In this document: piece by piece, positions 10,900-19,521 of the stretch
Layout of the letters: every line of letters starts with the position of its first letter
Numbering within the stretch: the first letter of the stretch is position 1
DNA from: Gammaproteobacteria bacterium
GTDB lineage: Bacteria; Pseudomonadota; Gammaproteobacteria; Pseudomonadales; Azotimanducaceae
Direction of reading: 5' to 3'
DNA length: 32,385 nt
Assembly: GCA_030428905.1 (NCBI GenBank)
Contig: JAUIED010000041.1
Location: 1-32,385 of the forward strand
Program-made: the position numbers and the translations under genes
Notes under the pieces: model-generated
What the model saw: only the letters and a program-made list of their open reading frames with translations
What the model was told of the DNA's origin: nothing
Databases searched by the model: none

Positions 10900-12327
10900 A
10901 TGGCGGAGAAGAACGTTCGCTACGAATCCGTAACGCACGCCTACCTCGACCGGCGACAGCTGCGCCGCGGGGCGGCGGGTTGGGTGCTGCTTGCCGGGCT
11001 CGGGGTGTCGTACGTCATCTCCGGAGACTTTGCCGGCTGGAACTTCGGCCTTGCCGAGGGCGGCTTTGGCGGCATGCTGATCGCCACGCTGATCATGGGC
11101 ACCATGTACACGTGCATGGTGCTGTCGCTGGCGGAGCTGTCTGCGAGCCTGCCCACCGCAGGCGGCGGCTACAGCTTTGCGCGCCGAGCGATGGGCCCGG
11201 CGGGGGGCTTTCTCACCGGTACGGCGATCCTGCTGGAATACATGTTTGCACCGGCGGCCATCGCGGTGTTCATCGGCGCCTACTGCCAGGAGCTGTTTGG
11301 CGTGGACGGGCCTGCTGTCTACGCAGCGTTCTACCTGGCATTCGTGGGCATTCACCTGTGGGGCGTGGGCGAGGCGCTGAAGATCATGCTGGTCATCACG
11401 GCGGTCGCCGTTGTTGCGTTGCTCGTCTTCATTGTTGGAATGGTGCCGCACTTCGACACGGCGAACCTGTTCGACATCGCGGTCAATGACGAGGCCTGGG
11501 GTGCGAGCACCTTCCTGCCGCAGGGCTATCTCGGTATCTGGGCGGCATTGCCGTTTGCGATGTGGTTGTTTCTCGCGGTCGAAGGCGTGCCGCTGGCGGC
11601 AGAGGAGTCGAAAGATCCGGGCCGGGACATGCCCCGCGGCATCATCTCCGCCATGGTCGTGCTGCTGGTGCTCGGTGCTCTGGTGCTGCTTCTAGCGCCC
11701 GGCGGTGCCGGCGCGCAGGCCATGCAGGACCACGGTGCGCCGTTGGTGGGTGCGCTTGAAGCGGTGTATGGCGAAGATTCGTTTGCTGCGGTGTTTGTCA
11801 ATGCGGTGGGCCTGGCCGGTCTGATTGCGAGCTTCTTTTCAATCATATTCGCCTACTCGCGGCAGGTGTTTGCGCTGTCGCGGGCCGGCTATCTGCCGCG
11901 CGTGCTGTCGGTCACCAGTGCGAGAAAGGCTCCGACGCTTGCGCTGATCGTACCGGGGTTGATCGGCTTCCTGTTTTCGCTGACCGGGGAGGGCGATCTC
12001 ATGATCGCCATGGCGGTGTTCGGCGCGACCATTTCCTACGCGTTGATGACCTTGTCTCACTTGCTGCTTCGGTATCGCGAGCCTGAGCTGCCCCGGCCCT
12101 ACCGTACGCCAGGTGGTGTGATCACATCAGGGGTTGCCTGTGTGCTGGCTGTAGTGGCCTTCGTCTCGACGTTTCTGGTGAACTTGCAGGCAGCGCTCTT
12201 CTCGGCAGTGTTCTACGCGGTGTTGATTGCCTATTTCGTGTTCTACAGCCGGCATCGCCTGGTCGCCCAGGCGCCGGAAGAAGAGTTTGCTGCGATCGCA
12301 GAGGCGCAGGCTACGCTGGAAAAGTAG
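10900..12327 (+). CDS. eat: APC-family permease, ethanolamine permease type
   Basis: 475 residues with about 12 hydrophobic helices. The segment VSYVISGDFAGWNFGLAEGG and the following MYTCMVLSLAELSASLPTAGGGYSFARRAMGP are characteristic of the bacterial ethanolamine permease group within the APC superfamily. AVEGVPLAAEESKDPGRDMPRG is the usual cytoplasmic loop. GGGGAGAA about 7 bases upstream supports the ATG. It is transcribed away from the glutamyl-ligase/alcohol dehydrogenase operon across a 113-bp gap, so the three probably serve one uptake and catabolic route. Close relatives carry other amines or amino acids, so the substrate is probable rather than certain. Confidence 0.85.
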   Translation: MAEKNVRYESVTHAYLDRRQLRRGAAGWVLLAGLGVSYVISGDFAGWNFGLAEGGFGGMLIATLIMGTMYTCMVLSLAELSASLPTAGGGYSFARRAMGPAGGFLTGTAILLEYMFAPAAIAVFIGAYCQELFGVDGPAVYAAFYLAFVGIHLWGVGEALKIMLVITAVAVVALLVFIVGMVPHFDTANLFDIAVNDEAWGASTFLPQGYLGIWAALPFAMWLFLAVEGVPLAAEESKDPGRDMPRGIISAMVVLLVLGALVLLLAPGGAGAQAMQDHGAPLVGALEAVYGEDSFAAVFVNAVGLAGLIASFFSIIFAYSRQVFALSRAGYLPRVLSVTSARKAPTLALIVPGLIGFLFSLTGEGDLMIAMAVFGATISYALMTLSHLLLRYREPELPRPYRTPGGVITSGVACVLAVVAFVSTFLVNLQAALFSAVFYAVLIAYFVFYSRHRLVAQAPEEEFAAIAEAQATLEK

Positions 12328-12349
12328 CCGCGCCCGCGATCGTTTCTTA

Positions 12350-14311
12350 TCACACGAGCGGCGCGCCACCCATGATCAGGTGCACCACGCCGAGCGCCAG
12401 GCTTGCCCAGCCCACCAGCGGTGCCTGACTTTCGAGGCCTGCGACTTTGTCGCCCAGCCCGCCGAGACCGCTGCGGGCTGCCAGCGCACCACCCGCCAGC
12501 GCTGCGAGCTGCGGCAGGCCATCGCGGACGATCGGGCGCAATGCGCCGAGATCCAGCAACAGGTCTACGACTGCCACAGCGATGGCAACGAAACCGATGA
12601 TCTTGCCGTTGCTTTGCAGCGCATCTACTACACCGGCCAGAGGTGCGGCCATGCGTTTCAAGGCTTCACCGTTTAGCACCATGCCGACGACAAGGAGCAT
12701 GACGCCCAGCAACAGGCGCATCAGGCCATGCATTCCTCCGGTTTGCGCTTCGTTCTGTGCGGCCTGCATGCCTTCCTGAGCACGCTGCATGGTTTCCTCG
12801 ACTTCCGCCATGGTCTTGGCGTGCGCCTCTTCGTACGCCTGCTGACGCACGCGTTCGTTCTCTTCTTCCTGCAGCTGTGCAGCGGCTGTGGCGTCTGCGG
12901 CATCCTGCCGGCGCTGGGCATCCCGGGCGGCGTCCTCAGCTTCGCGCTCGGCGCGGGCAGCGGCGGCGTCCGCTTCACGCTGTGCCTTTGCCAGTTCCTG
13001 CGGCGACGGACCCTTCTCCGGCGTAGGAACGAGTTGCGGGGCAGAAGCTACAGGCACCGGGCGGCCGATTTCCGGCACGTCATCCGCAAGGCTGCGCATG
13101 CTGCGGGTCTGCCACTTCCAACCGTAGAAGCCACCGGCCTCTACCGCGTCGGGTACCAAACGCCCATCCATGCTGGAGCCTTTGGCGGGAATCTCTGTTT
13201 CCACCAGGATCGTGTCGGGACCCAGGGTCAGGCCTTCCTCCTGCTCGCCGTGCGGCACCAGCTTGCCGTTGCCATCCACCTCCCAGCGGAACACGCGCAG
13301 CACCTCACCGTTGTCCACGAACTGGCATTCCCATTTGCCGGTGTTGCTGGCAAGTGCGGTGTCCTGCGCGTGCCGTACACCGTTCAGCGGCAGAATGGTG
13401 CGCATGAGGTGCCAGGTCAGATACTCCCGGTAGGGGTTGCCGCGGCGGTAGTCGAGCGAGTTTCTGTCGCTGTGCACCACCTGCAGCTTCCGCTCAGTAT
13501 TGGTCGAGATTTTGTCCAGGCTGCCGGCCGCGTTGAGCTGCTCGAACTGCGAGTACTCCGGGTTGCCCCAGGTCAGCGGCTTGCCGTCCACCGTGCAGCG
13601 CAGGTAGGCGCCCAGGCTCGGGCCGCCCCAGGAATATTCTTCCGGAGATACGTTCCAGAACAGCTGATAACGGCCACCATGCTCCGGCACTTTTTCCCAA
13701 CCCGAGCCCTGGCCGTGGCTGCCGATGTAGTTGTTGGTGCCGGTGAGGATGGTGGTCAGGGCTTCCTGGTGACGGGACACGTAGTAGTGCGGTGTGTCCT
13801 CCTGCGGCAGGGTGGCCGGCCCGCGAACCCGTTGAACCCGTCCGACATTGATGGTGTAGGTGTGAGCGAAGTACTCCTTGCCGGTGGCGCCATCGATGTA
13901 GCTCACCTCGACTTCGTACTCGCCGGTACCCTGAATCACCGGCGTTTCGCTCTGCACGGAGCCGGGAACGATTTTCATCGCCGCCAGCGGGGTGGGGTTG
14001 GTCGGGTAGATCTTCCGGCCCAGAGGCCCGAAGGCGCGGCTGCCTTCCGTGCGCTTCTCGGCAACGACGTCTCCGTCGCGCTTCACCACCACCTTCACGG
14101 CGCTGTGATCTGGCGTTTCCCCAACGAAGCGGATGCCCGGCTTGAGCGTGAAGCCGAGATCGATCGGCGTGCCGTCCTGGTGATCGACTTTGCTGTCTAC
14201 CTCGAAATACGTGAAACCGTGGTCCAGCACGATGCCTTCCGGCAGTTCCGCCCAGACGGCGGCTCCCAGCGTAAAAGTGACAATGCCCGCCAGCAGTCTT
14301 CCCAGATTCAT
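12350..14311 (-). CDS. Unassigned envelope protein: exported domain, coiled coil, C-terminal membrane helices
   Basis: About 653 residues; I do not recognise the family. A signal peptide (MNLGRLLAGIVTFTLGAAVWA) leads into a beta-rich exported region of about 410 residues with many Trp/Tyr (for example FWNVSPEEYSWGGPSLGAYLRC). Next comes a Pro-rich stretch, then about 90 residues of Ala/Glu/Arg-rich heptad-like sequence (AAARAEREAEDAARDAQRRQ) predicted as coiled coil. The last 110 residues hold about three membrane helices (LLLGVMLLVVGMVL, IGFVAIAVAVVDLLLDL, WASLALGVVHLIMGG). An upstream in-frame ATG at 14320 is the alternative start. It may be a structural or stress-related envelope protein; no enzyme motif is visible. 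It converges with the permease across 22 bp. Confidence 0.75.
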   Translation of the reverse strand: MNLGRLLAGIVTFTLGAAVWAELPEGIVLDHGFTYFEVDSKVDHQDGTPIDLGFTLKPGIRFVGETPDHSAVKVVVKRDGDVVAEKRTEGSRAFGPLGRKIYPTNPTPLAAMKIVPGSVQSETPVIQGTGEYEVEVSYIDGATGKEYFAHTYTINVGRVQRVRGPATLPQEDTPHYYVSRHQEALTTILTGTNNYIGSHGQGSGWEKVPEHGGRYQLFWNVSPEEYSWGGPSLGAYLRCTVDGKPLTWGNPEYSQFEQLNAAGSLDKISTNTERKLQVVHSDRNSLDYRRGNPYREYLTWHLMRTILPLNGVRHAQDTALASNTGKWECQFVDNGEVLRVFRWEVDGNGKLVPHGEQEEGLTLGPDTILVETEIPAKGSSMDGRLVPDAVEAGGFYGWKWQTRSMRSLADDVPEIGRPVPVASAPQLVPTPEKGPSPQELAKAQREADAAAARAEREAEDAARDAQRRQDAADATAAAQLQEEENERVRQQAYEEAHAKTMAEVEETMQRAQEGMQAAQNEAQTGGMHGLMRLLLGVMLLVVGMVLNGEALKRMAAPLAGVVDALQSNGKIIGFVAIAVAVVDLLLDLGALRPIVRDGLPQLAALAGGALAARSGLGGLGDKVAGLESQAPLVGWASLALGVVHLIMGGAPLV

Positions 14312-14393
14312 GGTCCCCATTCCCCAGTGTTGTTCGAAGGTACGACCATAGGCGGCGGCACCCGCGAAGACAAGGCGTGGGGTCAGACGAGGG

Positions 14394-14576
14394 TCAGATC
14401 AGTGCCCTGCCGGTCGTGCACGGCGTAAGGGGCATCGAAACGAAGCTGCGCAGGGGGGACGACTGCAGGCGCATCCAGCGGCCCATGAGATAGAAAGCCG
14501 GTGCGGCGGTGAGCACCACAACCGTCCAGAGCACTACGGTGCTGAGCATGTGCAGGGTGGATACGGGTTTGTCCAT
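14394..14576 (-). CDS. Small single-pass membrane protein (60 aa)
   Basis: Starts MDKPVSTLHMLSTVVLWTVVVLT and continues AAPAFYLMGRWMRL, with one strong membrane helix (about residues 9-29) and positive residues after it. AGGA sits 6 bases before the ATG, a good ribosome site that supports this start over the longer frame. It lies 82 bp upstream of the large envelope protein on the same strand and could share its transcript. No family recognised. Confidence 0.5.
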   Translation of the reverse strand: MDKPVSTLHMLSTVVLWTVVVLTAAPAFYLMGRWMRLQSSPLRSFVSMPLTPCTTGRALI

Positions 14577-14714
14577 GGCCGGTCCTGGGCGGCCGTTGCG
14601 TTCGAAGTGTAGCGCGGCTGCGAACGCGTTCCTGACGATTCCTGCTGTGCAGCCGCTGCACGAAGCGCGGCCCGGGAGTACCATTGCTCGTGAGCTGACG
14701 ATCGGGGTAGGTGT

Positions 14715-15476
14715 GTGTCCGAAGGGCTGACAGGGGCAGAATTACAGCACTATGAGGAGCAGGGGTTCGTCGTGCGCCGCGGGCTGTTCGATGCCGACAC
14801 AATCGCCGCTTTCGATACACGATTCGCCGAACTCGTTGCACGCCCGCCGGGGCCGCCCATGCAGATCATGCGGGACGTCATGGTGGCCAAGGGCGCGGTC
14901 GTCGCGGCGACCCCTTTGCACGCGGTGAACAAGCTGTTTTCCTTCGAAGACGACGCGGTGCTCTTCGGCTACTGCACGCACCCGGAATTTGCTGCGTGTC
15001 TGCACAGCTTGCTGGGGGAGGCGGTGTATTCGATCTCCACCAATGTGTTCAACAAGCCACCGGGCGTGGACGGTCGGCATCCGTTCCACCAGGACCTGCG
15101 CTACTACCGTATCCGCCCGGCGGAGAAAATTGTTGGCACCTGGACTGCCCTGCGTCCGGCCACGCGGCAGACGGGTTGCCTTGCGGTCTTACCCGGATCA
15201 CACAACGGCGGCCTGCTGGAACACGGCTACCCGGACTGGGAGTACGTGAACCATGGTTTCTACGCAGCGGTGGACGTGGACGTGAGCCAGCGTGAGTATG
15301 TGGAACTCGAGCCCGGCGACACGCTGTTCTTCCACCCGCTGCTGCTGCATGGCTCCGGCCGTAACCGCAGCGATGGCTTTAGACGAGCGGTGTCTGCGCA
15401 CTTCGTTGCGGGGGACGCCACCTCCACGGGGTCCAAGCCGTGGCGCGACAATCCCCTGGTGCGAAAAATTCCTTAG
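14715..15476 (+). CDS. Phytanoyl-CoA dioxygenase (PhyH) family Fe(II)/2-oxoglutarate oxygenase
   Basis: 253 residues from a GTG start with GGGGTAGG just upstream. The iron triad is visible: His125 and Asp127 in HPFHQDLRYY, and His212 in LLLHGSGRN, with Arg224 likely to bind 2-oxoglutarate. TGCLAVLPGSHNGG and ELEPGDTLFFHP are typical PhyH blocks. It hydroxylates an unknown organic substrate in the cytosol. It converges with the SDR gene across a hairpin repeat, and its TAG stop lies inside the repeat's terminal inverted repeat, so the C-terminus may have been set by that insertion. Confidence 0.9.
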   Translation: MSEGLTGAELQHYEEQGFVVRRGLFDADTIAAFDTRFAELVARPPGPPMQIMRDVMVAKGAVVAATPLHAVNKLFSFEDDAVLFGYCTHPEFAACLHSLLGEAVYSISTNVFNKPPGVDGRHPFHQDLRYYRIRPAEKIVGTWTALRPATRQTGCLAVLPGSHNGGLLEHGYPDWEYVNHGFYAAVDVDVSQREYVELEPGDTLFFHPLLLHGSGRNRSDGFRRAVSAHFVAGDATSTGSKPWRDNPLVRKIP

Positions 15477-15620
15477 CAGGGTGCTGAAAAAGTACTTCCT
15501 GTACTTTTTCAGCGACCGCGGGCTGTCGCCCGCTCGCGCCGAATCAAGCACTTACGTGCTTGGTTCGCGGCCCGTCCGTCCCTGGCCGGGATACCAGGCT
15601 GCTTTTTCAGCAGCCTGCTA
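15474..15620. repeat. Hairpin-rich dispersed repeat with terminal inverted repeats (MITE/REP-like)
   Basis: About 147 bp. The left end (15474-15492) and right end (15602-15620) are inverted repeats matching at 18 of 19 bases. Inside are consecutive hairpins: a perfect 13-bp stem with a TTCCT loop (15483-15513), GCGGGC/GCCCGC (15518-15533), an 11-bp stem with one wobble (15541-15566), and a 9-bp stem (15595-15617). It contains no ORF. The outermost bases supply the TAG stops of both convergent flanking genes. A second copy starts at 32305; the two share 78 of 81 comparable bases. It may be a non-autonomous mobile element and could also act as a two-way terminator. Confidence 0.85.
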
Positions 15621-16394
15621 GCGCGGCCCCTGGCCGTCGTCGATCTTGATTACCGTGCCGGTAACCGCCTCACTCGCGGGCGACACCAGATAAAGCAGCG
15701 TGCTGTCCATCAACGCCGGATCGCAGATGCGCCCGCGCGGGAAATGTTTGGCGATGTCGCCGATGCGGCTGACCATGCCGTCCATCATCTCCGAGTGGAA
15801 CGCGCCCGGCGCGATACCGTTCACGTTGATGTTGTAGCGCGCCCACTCCACCGCCAGGCACTCGGTCATGCGGGCGATGCCGGCCTTGGTAATGGAGTAG
15901 AGCGCGGCACCGTTGCCGGCGTAGTTGAAGCCGCCGATGCTCGAGATGTTGACCATTCGGCCGGGCAGCTTGGCGTCGATGAGGCGGCGAGCCACTTCGC
16001 AGGACAGCACGAATGGGCCACGCAGGTTGGTGTCGAACACCGCGTCAATCAGTTGGTTCGACATCTTGTGCGCGCGCTGTGCGTCGGGGATGCCGGCGTT
16101 ATTGACGAGGATCGTTGGCGTGCCCAGGTTGGCCACGGTTTCGTCCACCACACGGGTGATGTCGTCGTTCTCGGTCATATCGAGCGTGAAGGTTGCGCAG
16201 GTGCCGCCGTTCTTCTCGATCACTTCTGCCAGCTCCTCCAGGCGCTCGCGGCGACGACCGGTGAGTGCCACCTTGGCGCCGGCGGCAGCCAGCACGCGGG
16301 CGAAGCGCCAGCCGAGGCCTGAGGTGGTGCCCGTAACCAGGGCCACCTGGCCGCTCAGGTCGCAGGCATTGTTGGGTAGCGGATAATCGCTCAT
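15618..16394 (-). CDS. Short-chain dehydrogenase/reductase (SDR)
   Basis: 258 residues, classical SDR. The cofactor loop is TGTTSGLG (21-28), with TGRRRERLEEL after the second strand, where the Arg residues hint at NADP(H). NNAG is at 98-101, the catalytic Ser at 151/152 in NISSIGGFN, and Tyr166/Lys170 in YSITK. GGGGAGAAA upstream supports the ATG. It is an oxidoreductase for an unknown alcohol or ketone. It ends in the repeat element, whose terminal bases give its TAG stop, and it is divergent from the lipoprotein gene. Confidence 0.92.
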   Translation of the reverse strand: MSDYPLPNNACDLSGQVALVTGTTSGLGWRFARVLAAAGAKVALTGRRRERLEELAEVIEKNGGTCATFTLDMTENDDITRVVDETVANLGTPTILVNNAGIPDAQRAHKMSNQLIDAVFDTNLRGPFVLSCEVARRLIDAKLPGRMVNISSIGGFNYAGNGAALYSITKAGIARMTECLAVEWARYNINVNGIAPGAFHSEMMDGMVSRIGDIAKHFPRGRICDPALMDSTLLYLVSPASEAVTGTVIKIDDGQGPR

Positions 16395-16505
16395 TGGTTT
16401 CTCCCCGAGTGCAAAGGGCGCAATGACAGCGCAGAAGCGGGCTCCAGGTCAATGCGCCCAGGGTTGGTTGAGCTGATACACTCCGCCGCGAGGAGGACGC
16501 CATCG

Positions 16506-17357
16506 TTGAACAAGATCGTAGCTGTCGTGGCGCTGGTGGTGCTTGCAGCCTGCGGCAACCCGCCGCAGCCGGAGGGGCAAACCGCAGTGTTCCAAGGCGG
16601 TGTGCTTGACGAGCGGGGCGCGCTCAGCCTGGGGGTGGAGGCTTTCAGGCCCCTGCTGGCGGGCGCTTTTGCACCGGGTCTGGAGTTACACCATCTGGTA
16701 GACCCCTCAGGTGAACTGGCGGTGGTCGTGGCGGATCTTGCGCAGCTTGAAGCGGGCATTGCCGGAATCGATAGGCACTCCACAGGCGTGAGCACAGAAC
16801 TTCTGATGGCGGATGCCAGCCGCGTGCTGGTGCTTGGCAGCGGCTTCGTCACCGAGCTCAATGCGCTGACACCGGTAGGGTTGCTGCAGATCGATGGCCG
16901 TGCGGTGAGCAAAATCCAAAGGCACGGTTACACCCGTGTGTTGGGCGTCGACGAGCATCGTCTGGGTGTGGTTGATCACCTGAAGTTCGAGCGGGGCTTG
17001 TTCCCGTCGGCGCTGCAGGCCGGTCCTGGGGTGGTGGAGGCCGGGCAACTGGATATCGCCCCGCGCGATCTGCAGCGTACACCGTACTTTCGCGCGCTCG
17101 TTGGTACCTGTGCGGGACGTGGATTGTTTGCCGCCACGCTGCAGCCGATGCACCTGTATTCTGTGGGTGAGCTGCTGCTGGAGTTCGCGGCAGCGCACGA
17201 TCTGGTATGCGACGAAGTGGTGAACCTCGCCGGTGACCGTGAAGCCGTGCTGGCGGTGCGTCGCGCCGACGGGGATGTGCTCTACATCGGCAATCCTCGC
17301 ACGCGCAAGGCTTCCATGGTGACACTACGTTCTGGAGCACAGAGGGAGACGAAATGA
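16506..17357 (+). CDS. Lipoprotein resembling phosphodiester glycosidase (NAGPA/DUF2233)
   Basis: 283 residues from a TTG start. AGGAGG lies 9 bases upstream, and the start gives a clean lipoprotein signal (VALVVLAAC, lipobox LAAC); the upstream in-frame ATG at 16452 would spoil both. The body follows the NAGPA-like order: LGSGFVTELNALTPVGLLQIDGR, RVLGVDEHRLGVV, ALQAGPGVVEAG, FRALVGTCAGRGLFAA, SVGELLLEFAAAHDLVCDEVVNLAG. The usual NLDGGGS-type ending is altered to NLAGDRE, so activity is uncertain. It overlaps the next gene by ATGA and is co-transcribed with it. Confidence 0.7.
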   Translation: MNKIVAVVALVVLAACGNPPQPEGQTAVFQGGVLDERGALSLGVEAFRPLLAGAFAPGLELHHLVDPSGELAVVVADLAQLEAGIAGIDRHSTGVSTELLMADASRVLVLGSGFVTELNALTPVGLLQIDGRAVSKIQRHGYTRVLGVDEHRLGVVDHLKFERGLFPSALQAGPGVVEAGQLDIAPRDLQRTPYFRALVGTCAGRGLFAATLQPMHLYSVGELLLEFAAAHDLVCDEVVNLAGDREAVLAVRRADGDVLYIGNPRTRKASMVTLRSGAQRETK

Positions 17358-17821
17358 AATTTCTGAAAATACTGATCGGCGTGCTGGTCGCTCTGGCTGC
17401 CGTGGTGGCTGTGGTTGCCCCCATCGGGCCGATGCCCGGCATCTTCATAGGCGGCAAGGAAACACCCGCACCGGCGTCGTGGCCGGACACGTCCAGCGTG
17501 CACGAGATCCGGCTGAAGGTGCCGGGTGGGCTGCCCCGTGTGGTCATCATCTGGGTGGCGGAGCATGACGGCGAGCTGCACGTGGTGGGCGACCCTGCCA
17601 GCGGCTGGGTGCAGAAGATCGGTGCCACATCGCCAGTGGAGCTGCGGCTGGGGGATAACACCTACGCGTTGCAGGCCGTGCCGGTCACCGAAGGCCGCGA
17701 AGCGATCCTCGAGGCCTGGCTCGCTAAGTATGCGCCGGACTATCCGGAGATCGTCGAGGGCTTCCGCGCGCGCGGCGACGCCGCCTCGACTGCAGCGGTG
17801 TTTCGCCTAAGCAGAGGCTGA
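17354..17821 (+). CDS. Small membrane-anchored protein, possibly split-barrel fold
   Basis: 155 residues. An N-terminal hydrophobic helix (FLKILIGVLVALAAVVAVVAPIG) probably acts as membrane anchor or signal. The rest has beta-strand character (RVVIIWVAEHDGELHVVGDPASGWVQKI, VELRLGDNTYALQAVPVT), reminiscent of flavin- or F420-binding split-barrel proteins of the DUF2255 or nitroreductase-like type. That assignment is tentative. GAGGGAG lies upstream of the ATG, which overlaps the preceding TGA. Its stop codon directly abuts the stop of the convergent ThDP enzyme (TGATCA at 17819-17824). Confidence 0.65.
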   Translation: MKFLKILIGVLVALAAVVAVVAPIGPMPGIFIGGKETPAPASWPDTSSVHEIRLKVPGGLPRVVIIWVAEHDGELHVVGDPASGWVQKIGATSPVELRLGDNTYALQAVPVTEGREAILEAWLAKYAPDYPEIVEGFRARGDAASTAAVFRLSRG

Positions 17822-19453
17822 TCAGCCGCTGGACGTGTCAATCTCCTGCGCGGTAATGAACTCCAGCAGCGCCGGCTGACCGGCCTGGGTGGCGGCAATG
17901 CCTCGCTCCAGCGCGGCGACGATCTGCGCCGGATCTTCCACGCGCTCGCCGTAGCCGCCAAACGCCTTGGCCATATCTGCGTAGTGGCCTGAGATATCGG
18001 TGGAACGGTACTTCTCGGTGGAGATCTGCATGATCGGCAGCTCGATTGCCATGGAAAAGTTGTTGAACAGAATCGACAGGATGGGGATGCGTTCGCGCGC
18101 TGCCGTCTCGAAGTCCATGCCGGTGAAGCCGATGGCTGCGTCGCCCCAAACGTTGATGCAGAGCTTGTCCGGATGGGCGAGCTTCGCGCCCATGGCAAGC
18201 CCGAGCCCGTAGCCGAGCTGCGTGGTCTTGCCCCAGCCGATATAGGACAGCGGCGTGGTGGCGTTCCAGAATGGCGTGATCTGGTCGCGTGGGCTGCCGG
18301 CGTCGTGGGTGATGATGGTGTTGGCCTTGTCCACCAGCGCATCCAGCTCCTTGATCACGCGGTAGGGGTTGATGGGCGTGGCATTGCTGTCGAGCTTGTC
18401 TGCCCACTCCGCGCGCCACTCCTGACGCAGGGCCTCAATGCGCTCCGGCTCGCCCGTGCGGGCTTCGGCCGGGCCGCGATCGTAGCCGTGCATGGCGCCG
18501 ATGAGCATGCCAAGGCTCAACTGCGCATCGCCCACCAGCGCGTGCTGCACGGGCACGTCCTTGTTGATGTCCTGCGGGTCGAGTGTTGCGTGGATGATGG
18601 TTTTGCCCTTGGGCATCTGCACCCCGAACGCGGTCAGCGCAAAACTGCAGCCGATGCCGAGGATAACGTCTGCCTCCTGCAGGTAGCGCACTACCGGCCG
18701 CGGGTTGGCGCGGCCGCCGCCGCCGAGGGACAGCGGGTGGTCTTCGGGAAAGGCGCTCTTGCCTTCGATACTGGTGGTTACCGGGATGTTCCAGGTTTCG
18801 GCAAGTTCCTTGAGCTGCGGCCAGGCCTTCGCCCAGTGCACACCCTGGCCTGCGTAGATCACCGGCCGCTCGGCGGTCGCCAGAATCTCCGCGGCACGGG
18901 CGACATCTGCCGGATCCGGCGCGCTGCGCGCCGCGAGCACCGGTGTGTGGCTCCAGCCTTCCGGCACCTCTTCGTTGAACACATCCAGCGGCACTTCCAG
19001 CAGCACCGGGCCGGGGCGGCCGTTTTTCAGCTGCGAGAAAATACGCCGCATGACCTCGGGGATTGCACGGCCCATGGTCAGCGGCTCGGCCCATTTGGTG
19101 ATGTGCTGCATGTTCAGGGTGGAGTTGAAGTTGGGGTAGTAGTGCGCCAGGCGGCGCGGATAGCCGGCCGGGATCACCAGCATGGGGATCGATTCCGAGT
19201 AGGCCTGCGCAACCCCGCCGAAGGCGTTCTCCGCTCCCGGCCCGTGCTGCATACAGAACACGCCGATGCGGTCGCCGGAAGTGACGCGGGCGTAGGCGTC
19301 GGCCATGTGCAGCCCCGTGCGCTCCTGGCGCACGATTACCGTGCGGATGTCTTCGGCAGCGGCGGCCTCGATGAGCGGATTGACCGGATAGGCAAAGAGC
19401 GTATCAACACCCTCTGCTTTCATGGCCTTGGCGATAGCTTCCACGACTTTCAT
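17822..19453 (-). CDS. Thiamine-diphosphate-dependent enzyme (acetolactate synthase-like)
   Basis: 543 residues from ATG 19453, which has GGGGAG 7 bases upstream; an in-frame GTG at 19459 is too close to that site. Three-domain ThDP layout: N-terminal pyrimidine domain with the activating Glu44 in IVRQERTG, a central domain (AAEILATAERPVIYAGQGVHW), and a C-terminal domain with the ThDP/Mg motif beginning WGDAAIGFTG (Gly437-Asp438) and ending LFNN (about 465). It belongs to the broad acetolactate synthase, oxalyl-CoA decarboxylase and benzoylformate decarboxylase superfamily. The acetolactate regulatory subunit is not nearby, so a catabolic decarboxylase or carboligase is more likely. It is divergent from the LLM oxidoreductase/MFS pair. 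Confidence 0.9.
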   Translation of the reverse strand: MKVVEAIAKAMKAEGVDTLFAYPVNPLIEAAAAEDIRTVIVRQERTGLHMADAYARVTSGDRIGVFCMQHGPGAENAFGGVAQAYSESIPMLVIPAGYPRRLAHYYPNFNSTLNMQHITKWAEPLTMGRAIPEVMRRIFSQLKNGRPGPVLLEVPLDVFNEEVPEGWSHTPVLAARSAPDPADVARAAEILATAERPVIYAGQGVHWAKAWPQLKELAETWNIPVTTSIEGKSAFPEDHPLSLGGGGRANPRPVVRYLQEADVILGIGCSFALTAFGVQMPKGKTIIHATLDPQDINKDVPVQHALVGDAQLSLGMLIGAMHGYDRGPAEARTGEPERIEALRQEWRAEWADKLDSNATPINPYRVIKELDALVDKANTIITHDAGSPRDQITPFWNATTPLSYIGWGKTTQLGYGLGLAMGAKLAHPDKLCINVWGDAAIGFTGMDFETAARERIPILSILFNNFSMAIELPIMQISTEKYRSTDISGHYADMAKAFGGYGERVEDPAQIVAALERGIAATQAGQPALLEFITAQEIDTSSG

Positions 19454-19521
19454 GCGCACACTCCCCGGGATCTTTTGCGTTAGAGTACCAAGCTCGCGTC
19501 ACCGGGGGGAGGAGCAACGCT

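Noticed and set aside
12728-14428. 566-codon plus-strand open frame
   Set aside because: Antisense to the large envelope protein, which has the signal peptide, coiled coil and membrane helices expected of a real product.
15474-15476. TA target-site duplication proving a Tc1/IS630-type insertion
   Set aside because: TA is present at both ends of the first copy but the left flank of the second copy is GA, so it may simply be part of the inverted repeat.
15474-15620. Integron attC site or small structured RNA
   Set aside because: No attC core (GTTRRRY/RYYYAAC) and no promoter. Terminal inverted repeats and a second genomic copy fit a dispersed repeat better.
18173-19483. 436-codon plus-strand open frame
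   Set aside because: Antisense to the ThDP enzyme; Arg/His/Val-rich composition typical of a GC shadow.
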